From positions 1 through 44,693 of the forward strand of contig NZ_RWJX01000032.1 of assembly GCF_004123805.1 (NCBI RefSeq): 44,693 nt of DNA, in the 5' to 3' direction. Both the position numbers and the translations under genes were made by a program. Shown one piece after another: positions 32,475-40,700 of the stretch; the stretch's first letter is position 1; every line of letters begins with the position of its first letter. The notes beneath the pieces are model-generated. The model was not told where the DNA came from, did no database searches, and saw nothing but the letters and a program-made list of their open reading frames with translations. The DNA comes from Cellulomonas endophytica (GTDB lineage Bacteria > Actinomycetota > Actinomycetes > Actinomycetales > Cellulomonadaceae).

Positions 32475-32765
32475 TCAGACGGGAGGAGTCCTGGAGGAGC
32501 GGGGGGTGGCGCCGGAGGCGCGCAGGCGGGTGGCCGGGTCGGTCACCGGGGACGCACCACGGAGGACGACGGTCCGGACGTCGACGCCGGTCCAGCCGCC
32601 GCGGAGGGCGTCCCGCCCACCGAGGAGGAGGGCGTCGACGCGACCCGTGACGGCATCCGGCTGTCCGGACGCGGGCAGAGCGGTCCCCTGGAAGCGGCCG
32701 GAGGCGGGCGCGAGGAGGTGTCCGCAGGCCGTCGCGACCGCGTACTCACCGATGATGTTCTTCAC
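32475..32765 (-). CDS. Upstream ORF (96 codons) in the whiB7 leader
   Basis: GTG 32763-32765 is preceded by GGAGGGAGG nine bases upstream, a strong site. The product begins VKNIIGEYAVATACGHLL and continues in Arg/Ala/Gly/Pro-rich sequence with no fold or motif I recognise. The stop is 25 nt before the attenuator hairpin and about 140 nt before the whiB7 start. Translated upstream ORFs of this kind sense ribosome inhibition in whiB7/wblC leaders of other actinobacteria. The peptide is probably not functional as a protein, but its translation is. Confidence 0.6.
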   Translation of the reverse strand: MKNIIGEYAVATACGHLLAPASGRFQGTALPASGQPDAVTGRVDALLLGGRDALRGGWTGVDVRTVVLRGASPVTDPATRLRASGATPRSSRTPPV

Positions 32766-32830
32766 CGCGTTCCACCTCCCTCCGGTGCCGGACAGGCCTC
32801 TGCGGCCCGTCCCTCTTCAAGGACGACGTC

Positions 32831-32868
32831 AGACTAGGGACGCCCCGATGACGGGGACAACCTCTTTT
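32831..32868 (-). promoter_or_regulatory. whiB7 promoter with AT-rich WhiB7 box
   Basis: On the minus strand, TTGTCC (32855-32860), an 18-bp spacer and TAGTCT (32831-32836) form the promoter. AAAA (32865-32868) lies four bases upstream of the -35, the position bound by the WhiB7 AT-hook. This predicts a leader beginning near 32824 and positive autoregulation. Confidence 0.65.
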
Positions 32869-32883
32869 CCGGGATCGTACCGG

Positions 32884-32899
32884 TGTGACCTAGGTCACG
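32884..32899. promoter_or_regulatory. CRP/GlxR-like palindrome TGTGA-N6-TCACG
   Basis: TGTGACCTAGGTCACG contains a perfect 14-bp palindrome (32885-32898) and matches the CRP/GlxR consensus TGTGA-N6-TCACA at all but the last base. It overlaps the uvrD2 stop codon and is centred about 67 bp upstream of the predicted whiB7 transcription start. Confidence 0.4.
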
Positions 32900-34967
32900 T
32901 CGAGAACGTTCCCAGCCGGATCTCTCGTCCCGGTCTGTCCGGATCCGTCCGGCCGGGGCCGTCGCGGACGACCGCGAGCACCGCGGACCCCCACCGTCGC
33001 AGCTTGACCGCCCCCACCCCGTCGACGAGGGCCAGCTCGCGGTCGGTGGTCGGGCGCGCCCGTGCGACCGCCTCGAGCGCGGCGTCCGTGAGCACGGTGA
33101 AGGCAGGCTTCGACGTCTCGCGCGCCACCCCGTCCCGCCAGGTCCGCAGGCGGGCGAGCAGGGCCTCGTCGACCGGGCCGACGGCGGCCGGGCCCGTGCG
33201 GCGCCGGTCCCCGCCCGGGAGCGCGCGGGAACGGCGGGCCTCGTCGTCCGGCCAGATGCCGGCCAGGAACGGCGTACGGCTGCGGTTGGCGCGCCCCCCG
33301 GGGGTCCGGGACCGCGCCCACGAGAGCTCGAGGTGCTCCCGCGCCCGCGTGACCCCGACGTAGAGCAGGCGCCGCTCCTCGGCCACGGCCGCATCGGTGT
33401 CCGCGAGCGAGATCGGCAGGAGCCCGTCGCTGAGGCCCACGAGGAAGACGACGTCCCACTCCAGGCCCTTGGCCGCGTGCAACGACGCCAGCGTGACCCC
33501 CTCGACCGTCGGCGCGTGCTGCGCCGCCGCGCGCTCGTCGAGCTCGGCGACGAGGTCCTGCACCGTGGCGACGGTGCCGCCGGCCGTGGCCTTGGCCGCC
33601 AGCTCGTCCGCGAGGGCGACGAGCGCCTGCACGAGGTCCCACCGCTCCCGGGCCGCGCCCCGGGCCGCCGGCGGCTGCGGCGCCCACCCCACGGGCAGGA
33701 GCAGGCTCCGCACCGTCTCCGGCATGGGGACGTCCGGGTCGGCCGACCGCGCCCCGCCGCGCAGCAGGACGATCGCGTCCCGCACCTCGCGCCGGGCGAA
33801 GAAGCGGTCACCGCCGCGGACCTGGTACCCGATGCCCGCCGTCGCCAGCGCCTGCTCGAGCACCTCCGACTGCCCGTTGGTCCGGTACAGCACCGCGATC
33901 TCGCTCGGCCGCGTGCCCGCCGCGACGAGGCGCGCGATGCGGGCCGCGACGCCGCGCGCCTCCGCCTCGTCGTCGTCGTGCACGGAGTACCGGACCGGAG
34001 GACCGTCGGGCCGCTGCGCGACGAGCTCCAGCGGCGGCACGTCCCCGGGACGGCGGCCGACCGTGAGCACCCGGTTCGCGAGCGCGACGACCTGCGGGGT
34101 CGAGCGGTAGTCGCGGACGAGCCGGACGACCTCCGCGTCCGCGTACGTCCGGCGGAAGGCGAGGAGGTGGTACGGGCTGGCGCCGGCGAAGGAGTAGATC
34201 GTCTGGCTCGGGTCCCCGACGACGCACAGCTCCCGCCGGCCGCCGAGCCACTGGTCGAGGAGGTGCTGCTGGAGCGGGCTGACGTCCTGGTACTCGTCGA
34301 CGACGAAGTGCCGGTACTGGCTGCGCACCTGGTCGGCGACGTCCCCGCGCTCGGCGAGCATCGCCGACAGCAGCAGCAGGACGTCCTCGAAGTCCATGAC
34401 GTGCCGCTCGCCCTTGACGTCCTCGTAGGCGGTGAGCAGCCGCGCGACCGTCCGGGCGTCGTACGCCTCGGGCAGCGGGCGGCCGGCCGCGGCGACCGCC
34501 TTCTCGTAGTCCTCCGCGGCGACGAGGCTGACCTTCGCCCACTCGATCTCCGCGGCGAGGTCGCGGACGCCCACCCGGTCGACCTCGACGCCCAGCCGGC
34601 GCGCCGCGTCCGCCACGGCGGTCGCCTTGTGCTCCAGCAGGCGGGGCGGCGCACCGCCGACCACCTTCGGCCAGAAGAAGCCCAGCTGGCGCAGGGCTGC
34701 CGCGTGGAACGTCCGGGCCTGGACGCCCGCCGCCCCCAGGTCCCGCAGACGCGTGCGCATCTCCCCCGCGGCCCGGGCGGTGAACGTCACCGCGAGCACG
34801 CTGCCCGGCGCGTACACGCCGGTACGGACGCCGTAGGCGATGCGGTGGGTGATCGCGCGGGTCTTGCCGGTGCCGGCGCCGGCCAGCACGCAGACGGGTC
34901 CCGTGAGGGCGGTGGCGACGGCGCGCTGCTCGGGGTCGAGCGCGTCGAGGAGGGCGTCGGCGGACAT
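32895..34967 (-). CDS. uvrD2: UvrD2-type SF1 DNA helicase with C-terminal HRDC domain
   Basis: 690 residues. Helicase motifs appear in order: Walker A LAGAGTGKT (Lys35), Ia FTARAAGEM, II VVDEYQDVS, III GDPSQTIYSFAG, IV VRDYRSTPQVV, V LASLHAAKGLEWDVV and VI LYVGVTRAREHL. The last 80 residues form an HRDC domain (TSKPAFTVLTDAALEAVA...LALVDGVGAVKLRRWG). Mycobacterial UvrD2 has a tetracysteine zinc motif between motor and HRDC, but no Cys occurs there in this protein. It unwinds DNA 3'-5' in repair. ATG 34965-34967 gives the family N-terminus (ALLDALDPEQRAVA), though its ribosome-binding site is weak and an in-frame GTG upstream is possible. Neighbours whiB7, mrx1 and nudC are as in mycobacteria. 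Confidence 0.92.
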   Translation of the reverse strand: MSADALLDALDPEQRAVATALTGPVCVLAGAGTGKTRAITHRIAYGVRTGVYAPGSVLAVTFTARAAGEMRTRLRDLGAAGVQARTFHAAALRQLGFFWPKVVGGAPPRLLEHKATAVADAARRLGVEVDRVGVRDLAAEIEWAKVSLVAAEDYEKAVAAAGRPLPEAYDARTVARLLTAYEDVKGERHVMDFEDVLLLLSAMLAERGDVADQVRSQYRHFVVDEYQDVSPLQQHLLDQWLGGRRELCVVGDPSQTIYSFAGASPYHLLAFRRTYADAEVVRLVRDYRSTPQVVALANRVLTVGRRPGDVPPLELVAQRPDGPPVRYSVHDDDEAEARGVAARIARLVAAGTRPSEIAVLYRTNGQSEVLEQALATAGIGYQVRGGDRFFARREVRDAIVLLRGGARSADPDVPMPETVRSLLLPVGWAPQPPAARGAARERWDLVQALVALADELAAKATAGGTVATVQDLVAELDERAAAQHAPTVEGVTLASLHAAKGLEWDVVFLVGLSDGLLPISLADTDAAVAEERRLLYVGVTRAREHLELSWARSRTPGGRANRSRTPFLAGIWPDDEARRSRALPGGDRRRTGPAAVGPVDEALLARLRTWRDGVARETSKPAFTVLTDAALEAVARARPTTDRELALVDGVGAVKLRRWGSAVLAVVRDGPGRTDPDRPGREIRLGTFST

Positions 34968-35050
34968 CGGGACCAGTGTCGCAGCCGGCACCGACACGAC
35001 CCCGGGGCCGTCCTCGGGTTGTGGACGCCGGGCGCCGTGCCGCCTCGTCC

Positions 35051-35080
35051 GCCGTCGCCCGCCGTCGCCCTCCGTCGCCC
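35051..35080. repeat. Three 10-bp units (GCCGTCGCCC) between uvrD2 and mrx1
   Basis: The unit occurs twice exactly and a third time with one change, in the 210-bp divergent gap. I see no promoter-like pair in this gap. Confidence 0.7.
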
Positions 35081-35177
35081 GCGCGGTGCCGGCGCCGCCC
35101 GGAACACGGGTGCCCCCGCGCGCGTTGTGGCACGCCGGACGGCGCCCGCAGGGGGCGCCCGCGCGAGAGGCCCGGCG

Positions 35178-35438
35178 ATGACGACGACCACCGACGGCAC
35201 CGGCACCCTGACGATGTACACGACGACGTGGTGCGGCTACTGCCGGCGCCTGAAGACCCAGCTGGCGTCCGCCGGCATCGCGTGGGACGAGGTCGACATC
35301 GAGCAGGACCCCGACGCCGCGCTCGTCGTCGAGCGGGTCAACGGCGGCAACCAGACGGTGCCCACGCTCGTCTTCCCCGACGGCAGCGCCCTGACCAACC
35401 CCTCGCTCGCGCAGGTGCGGGAGCGCCTCGGCGCCTGA
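35178..35438 (+). CDS. mrx1: Mycoredoxin (glutaredoxin-like, Mrx1)
   Basis: 86 residues with a thioredoxin fold. The N-terminal active site is Cys19-Gly-Tyr-Cys22 in TTTWCGYCRRLK, followed by DEVDIEQDPDAA and the cis-Pro segment NQTVPTLVFPDGSALTNPS typical of Mrx1. Mycoredoxins reduce mycothiol mixed disulfides in the cytosol. ATG 35178 follows GAGAGG by seven bases; the longer open frame upstream is not protein-like. It converges with nudC, with 17 bp between, and is divergent from uvrD2. Confidence 0.93.
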   Translation: MTTTTDGTGTLTMYTTTWCGYCRRLKTQLASAGIAWDEVDIEQDPDAALVVERVNGGNQTVPTLVFPDGSALTNPSLAQVRERLGA

Positions 35439-35455
35439 GCGGCCGGCCCCGCGGC

Positions 35456-36562
35456 TCAGAAGGCCGTGCCGTCCCTCTCGGGCAGCGGGCCGCCGTACCA
35501 CTCGGCGACGAGCGCGTGCGCGATCGAGGAGCGCCCGGGCAGGACGAGCCGGCCCGCCCGCACCTCGTCGGCCACCTCCTGACGGGTGAACCAGCGGGCG
35601 TCCGTCATCTCGACCCCGTCCGGGGTGACGGGCCCGCCCCGCGCCCGGGCGCGGTACCCGAGCATGAGCGAGGCCGGGAAGGGCCAGGGCTGGCTGCCGC
35701 GGTACTCGACCTCGTCGACGCGGACGCCGCTCTCCTCCATCACCTCGCGGCGCACGGCCGCCTCCGCGGGCTCCCCGGCCTCCACGAAGCCGGCGAGCGT
35801 GGAGTACCGGCCCGGCGCCCAGGTCGCGGAGTGGCCGAGGAGGATCCGGTCCCGCTCGTCGACGACGGCGACGATGATCGCGGGGTCCGTGCGGGGGTAG
35901 TGCTCCGAGCCGTCGACGTCGCACCGCCGGGCCCAGCCGGACTCGACGACGCTCGTGGTGCCCCCGCAGCGCGGGCAGCGGGGGTGGCGCGCGTGCCACG
36001 CGGCGAGCGCGACGGCCGTGGTCGCCAGCCCCGCGTCGCGCGCGGACAGCCGGTGGCCGACCTCGCGCAGCGTCGCGAAGGAGGGTCCGTCGTCGCCCGT
36101 GACGGCCCCCTCCGTCCCGGCCACGGGGATCGTCGCGCCCTCCCCGCCCTCCATCGGCGGGTGCCCGCCGTCGGCGGCGGCCTCGACGTCCGGGTGGGTC
36201 CCCGCGTCCGAGCGCTGCGGCCCGCGGGCCCGCGGGGGCAGCACCTCGTCCTGCGCGGAGGCACGGGCCAGGTAGCGGACGCCCTCGGGGTCCTCCCCGA
36301 GGAACATCCACCGGGCGTGGTCCGCGTCGGCGGCGTCGCCCCACCCGTGCGGGGAGCGCAGGTCGAGCGCGGGGGCGTGCGTGCCGTCGGTGCCGTGGCT
36401 GCCGTCGGCGCGATCCGTGCGGATCGGGACGGTGCCGTCGCGCACGAGCAGGACCCGGGTGGCCGGGTCCGCGAGCAGGTCGGCGACGAGGCCGGGCCGG
36501 GTGCGCAGCTCGGCGGCCCGGTCGACGGCGGCACGCGAGAGGGGCAGCTCCGGCAGGATCAC
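35456..36562 (-). CDS. nudC: NAD(P)H pyrophosphatase / RNA decapping NudC-type Nudix hydrolase
   Basis: 368 residues. The Nudix box is at 258-280 (GFVEAGEPAEAAVRREVMEE onward) and the NudC-specific SQPWPFPASLM motif starts at 290. A zinc-ribbon lies before it: Cys196-x2-Cys199 and Cys214, with Asp-Val-Asp-Gly where the fourth Cys often sits (RRCDVDGSEHYPR). The enzyme hydrolyses NAD(H) to NMN(H) and AMP and can remove NAD caps from RNA. A poorly conserved Gly/Asp-rich insertion (about residues 105-160) makes it longer than mycobacterial NudC (313 aa). ATG 36560-36562. It is divergent from the phosphotransferase gene, with 131 bp between. Confidence 0.93.
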   Translation of the reverse strand: MILPELPLSRAAVDRAAELRTRPGLVADLLADPATRVLLVRDGTVPIRTDRADGSHGTDGTHAPALDLRSPHGWGDAADADHARWMFLGEDPEGVRYLARASAQDEVLPPRARGPQRSDAGTHPDVEAAADGGHPPMEGGEGATIPVAGTEGAVTGDDGPSFATLREVGHRLSARDAGLATTAVALAAWHARHPRCPRCGGTTSVVESGWARRCDVDGSEHYPRTDPAIIVAVVDERDRILLGHSATWAPGRYSTLAGFVEAGEPAEAAVRREVMEESGVRVDEVEYRGSQPWPFPASLMLGYRARARGGPVTPDGVEMTDARWFTRQEVADEVRAGRLVLPGRSSIAHALVAEWYGGPLPERDGTAF

Positions 36563-36693
36563 GGCGTCACCCTAGGCACGCCCGCGCGGCGGCACACGCG
36601 AGCACGGGCACGGCCGGGCCCGGCGGGCGCCGGCCGGTGACACACCCCGGCGCCTGGGCCGCCCGCGTCGGCGGTCCGCCTACCCTCGGGCCC

Positions 36694-37635
36694 ATGACCC
36701 GTTCGCCCCTCGCCCTCGCTGCGATCGCCACGGCCGCCGTGCCGGGCCTCGACGCCTGGGACGCGCACCCCGGGACCTCCGGCGCGGACGACGACACCGC
36801 CGTCGTCGTCGACGCCCAGCGCACGCGCTGGGTCGTCCGGGCGCCGCGCACGCCGCTGGCCGGGGCGGCGCTCGAGGCCGAGGTCGGGCTGCTCGGGTCG
36901 CTCGACGAGCACGCCGAGGAGGGGCGGCTGCCGTTCGCCGTGCCCCGGCCCGCCGGTTTCGCCGCCCTGCCCGAGGGCGGGCGCGCCATGGTCCACCGCC
37001 AGCTCCCCGGGGTCCCGCTGCGGCTCGCGGCGCTGGCGCCGGGACCCGGTCTCGCCGCCTCGGTCGGCCGGGCGCTGGCCGGCCTGCACGAGCTGCCCAC
37101 GGCGCTCGTCGAGGGCAACGGGCTGCCCGTCTACGACGCGGAGGGCTACCGCGAGCGTCGGCTGTCGGAGGTCGACGAGGCCGCGCGCACCGGCCTCGTG
37201 CCGCCCGCCCTGCTCCGCCGCTGGGAGCGGCACCTCGAGGACGTGTCCCTGTGGCGCTTCCGGCCGACCGTGGTGCACGGCGACCTCACGGAGGAGCACG
37301 TCCTCGTCCGCGACGGCGTCGTCAGCGCCGTCCTCGGCTGGTCGGAGGCTCGCGTCGCGGACCCCGCCGACGACCTGTCGTGGCTGCTCGTCGCCGCCTC
37401 GCCCGACGCCGCCGAGTCCGTCCTCGAGGCCTACCTGCTGCACCGGGCGGAGCTGACGGACCCGCACCTGGCGGACCGCGCGCTCCTCGCCGGCGAGCTC
37501 GCGCTCGCCCGGTGGCTCCTGCACGGCGTGCGCACCGGGGACCAGGTCGTCGTCGCCGACGCGGTGGCGATGCTGCGCGAGCTCGACGAGAGCGTCCGCG
37601 AGGCGGAGCCGGTCCCCGAGGCCGTCGCCGGCTGA
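36694..37635 (+). CDS. APH-family phosphotransferase-like protein
   Basis: 313 residues with an aminoglycoside/choline-kinase-like fold. Visible elements are VVVDAQRTRWVVRAP (nucleotide lobe), the catalytic loop VVHGDLTEEHVLV (the loop Asn commonly found after HGDL is replaced by His) and the metal-binding segment VLGWSEARVADPADDLSWLL. In relatives DxD or DWE/DFG occurs at the last site; here the Asp comes later, so catalysis may be altered. Macrolide kinases are the nearest named group, but many homologues act on other substrates or are uncharacterised, and resistance should not be assumed. ATG 36694. It converges with adnB across a tandem repeat. Confidence 0.75.
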   Translation: MTRSPLALAAIATAAVPGLDAWDAHPGTSGADDDTAVVVDAQRTRWVVRAPRTPLAGAALEAEVGLLGSLDEHAEEGRLPFAVPRPAGFAALPEGGRAMVHRQLPGVPLRLAALAPGPGLAASVGRALAGLHELPTALVEGNGLPVYDAEGYRERRLSEVDEAARTGLVPPALLRRWERHLEDVSLWRFRPTVVHGDLTEEHVLVRDGVVSAVLGWSEARVADPADDLSWLLVAASPDAAESVLEAYLLHRAELTDPHLADRALLAGELALARWLLHGVRTGDQVVVADAVAMLRELDESVREAEPVPEAVAG

Positions 37636-37643
37636 CCGCGCCG

Positions 37644-37699
37644 CGACACCCCGACACCCCGACACCCTGACACCCCGACACCCCGACGCCCCGACGCCC
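37644..37699. repeat. Seven 8-bp units (CGACACCC) between convergent genes
   Basis: CGACACCC and variants (TGACACCC once, CGACGCCC twice) are repeated head to tail, starting just after the phosphotransferase stop. It is non-coding. The remaining gap to adnB has a weak hairpin, TGAGCG...CGCTCA, at 37758-37790 overlapping the adnB stop. Confidence 0.9.
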
Positions 37700-37787
37700 C
37701 GGGGACGGTGCACCGACCCGCGCGCACGGCAGGACGCCCCGCCGGACGGGCGGTGGGTGAGCGCTCCGGCCGACGGCCCGCGGACGC

Positions 37788-40700
37788 TCAGCCCGATGCC
37801 GCCGACCGCAGGAGCGCCGTGAGGCCGTCCTCGTCGAGCAGCCGCTCGGGGTGCACCGTGGTGCCGGTCGGGACGTAGCAGAACGCCGCCCGCACCCGCT
37901 CGACCGGCGTCCCCGTCCAGCGCGACCACGCCAGCCGGTACACGGCCAGCTGCAGCTCGCGGTCGGCGCGGGCCTTCGGGTCCGTCGGCGGCCGCCCGGT
38001 CTTCCAGTCCACGACGACCACGGGGTCGCCGCGGCCGTCGCGCGCCGGAGGCACCTCCGGGTCCGGGAAGACCGCGTCGACCCGCGAGCGCAGCACGTAG
38101 CCGTCGACGTTCGTCTCGATGTCCACCTCCACCGCGACGGGCGTGCGCCCGGCCCACTCCGTGCGCAGGAACGCCTCGCGGAGCGCGACGGCGTCGGCGT
38201 CGGTCGGCACGTCGTCGTCGTCCGCGGCGGGCAGGTCGTCGAGCTCGACGAGGCTCGGGCGGCCGTAGAAGCCCTCGACCCACGCGTGGAACTCCGTCCC
38301 GCGCCGGGCCTGCGGCGAGGGCTCGAGCGGCACGGGCCGGCGCAGGTCACGGGCGAACCGGTCGCGGTCCTGCTCCAGCCGGACGAGCGCCGACGCCGAC
38401 AGGTGCGCGGGCAGCTCGACGACCCGCTCGGGCTCGGCGACCCGTCGGCGTTCGGCGAGCAGGCGGTCGAGCAGGAGGTCGAGCTCGGGCTCGCCCGTCG
38501 GCAGGTCCCCGGCCTCCTCCACCCGGGCCGCCTCGGCGAGCACCCGCTGCGCAGCCTCCTCGACGAGACGGCGTCGGGGACCGCCCCCGAACGGCGGCGG
38601 CGGCCACGCGACGGCGTGCGCCGCGTCCTCGCGCGGGTTGGGGTCGCGCAGGGCCGGGCGGGGGGCGAGCCCGACGACCTCGACCCCGCCCCCGGTGGGC
38701 ACGGGCGGGACCGGCTCGCGGTCCGCCTCGTCCGCGGCGGCCGGCGCCGGCTCCAGGCCGGGCACCAGCTCCGTGAGGAACGGCGACAGGGTGCGCGGCC
38801 GACCCGCCTCGCCCCACCACGCCGCGGTGAGCAGCAGGTCGGCGCGGGCGCGCGTGACCGCGACGTACAGGAGGCGACGCTCCTCGGCGAGCTCGTGCTG
38901 GCCCGCGTCGGAGCGGTACCGCTCGAGCCGCTCCGCCAACTCGGCGGTGTCGGCCGCCCCGGTGAGGTCCAGCGCCGGGAGGTCGGCGTGGTCGCCGCGC
39001 AGGGGCGCCGGCAGCGCGCCGACGTCCTTCGTCCAGCCCCAGTCCCGCGGCCCGTCCGCCCCCGAGGTGCGGATCTTCGGCAGCGTGCCGTCGACGAGCC
39101 CGGCGACGACGACGGCATCCCACTCCAGTCCCTTCGCGCCGTGGACGGTGATGAGCTGCACGGCGGCCGGGTCGGGCGCGGTGACCGGTGCGTCCAGGCC
39201 GTCCTCCACCTCCTCGGCGGTCTCGAGCCAGGCGAGGAACGCGCCGAGCGTCGCCTGGTCGGCCGTGCGCGTGAACTCCACCGCGACGTCGCCGAACGCG
39301 TCGAGGGCGGCGCGGGCCAGCCCCGGCGTCGTGCCGGGCCGGGCAGCGACCTCGATGTCCAGGCCCAGGAGGCGCTCGGCCTGGGCGACGAGCTCGGGGA
39401 CCGTCAGGTAGGTCTGGCCGCGCAGGACGCGCAGCAGGTGGGCGAGCTCGCGCAGGCGCTCGCGCGCCGGGGTGCTCAGCCTCCGGCCCGTCCGGCTCAC
39501 CCAACCCACGGGGGGCGGGTCGTCGAGCGCGTCGACGAGGCTGCGCCCGTCCACCGCGTCGTGCTCGACCGACGGCCCGCCGGCGCCCGCGCCCGCACCG
39601 GCCGGGGCAGCGGATCCGGCAACGGACCCGGCACCGGACCCGGCACCGGCCGACGCACCCGCACCGCCCGTCGCACCCTCGGAGGCGCCCGCACTGACGA
39701 CGCCCTCCCCGCCCGACCCGGCCGCTCGCGCCCGGCGCACCGCCGCGTCCTGCCGCTCGACGAGCTCGCGGGACCAGTCCGACAGCGCGTGCAGGTCGGC
39801 CGCACCGAGCCGCACCCGGCCCCCCGCCAGCAGCCGCACGGCCGCGTCGCCGCGGGCCGGGTCGTGGGCCACCTGGAGCGCGGCGACGAGCTCCACCACC
39901 TCGGGCGTCGTCAGCAGCCCGCCGAGCCCGACCACCTCGACGGGCAGCCCGGCCGCCGTGAGCACCTGGCGCAGCAGGCCGAACTGCGAGCGCCGCCGGC
40001 AGAGCACCGCGGCGGTCGGCACCTCGCCGTCCGGGTCCACAGCAGCGCGCACCGCGAGCAGGTGCTCCGCGATCGCGGCGGCCTCGTCCTCGACCGTCGC
40101 CGCCACGAGCGCCCGCACCCGCCCCTCCCCGGCGCCGGGGCGCGCCCCGAGCACCGGCAGCTCCAGGCCCCGCACGCCGGCGTGCAGCGGCGCCGCCGCC
40201 ACGTTCGCCGCGGCGAGCACGGCGCGGTCGTTGCGCCACGACGTCGACAGGGGGTGCACGGACGCCGGACGCCGCCGGCCGTCCGGCGCGACCACGGGGA
40301 AGCCGGCCGGGAAGCGGGCGAGCCCGCCGGCGCTCGCGCCCCGCCAGCCGTAGATCGACTGGTGCGGGTCGCCGACGGCGGTGACGGCGTGCCCGCCGCC
40401 GAACAGCGCCGTGAGCAGGCGCACCTGGGCGTGGGAGGTGTCCTGGTACTCGTCGAGCAGCACCACGCGGAACCGGGCGCGCTCCGCCGCACCGACGGCC
40501 GGGACCTCCTCGGCCACCCGCGCGGCCAGCGCGACCTGGTCCCCGTGGTCGATGGCGTCCGCCGCGCGCTTGCGGGCCCGCAGGTCGCCCACCACGTCGA
40601 GCAGCCGTCGGCGCAGGCGCAGCGACTCGAGCACGTCGCGCAGGTCGGCCCTGGGCCCGCGGCCCACGGGCGGGGTCGCCTCGACGGCGTCCGCCAGGGC

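Noticed and set aside
32543..32749. Alternative 68-codon upstream ORF in the whiB7 leader
   Set aside because: It lacks a good ribosome-binding site, while the overlapping ORF 32475-32765 has one and ends at the right distance from the hairpin.
36694..37635. Calling this gene a macrolide resistance kinase
   Set aside because: Only the general APH fold is visible; the catalytic-loop Asn is His and the metal-site Asp is displaced, so substrate and activity are uncertain.
37644..37699. Possible replication or plasmid iteron array
   Set aside because: The units are only 8 bp, degenerate, and there is no replication protein gene or AT-rich region nearby.
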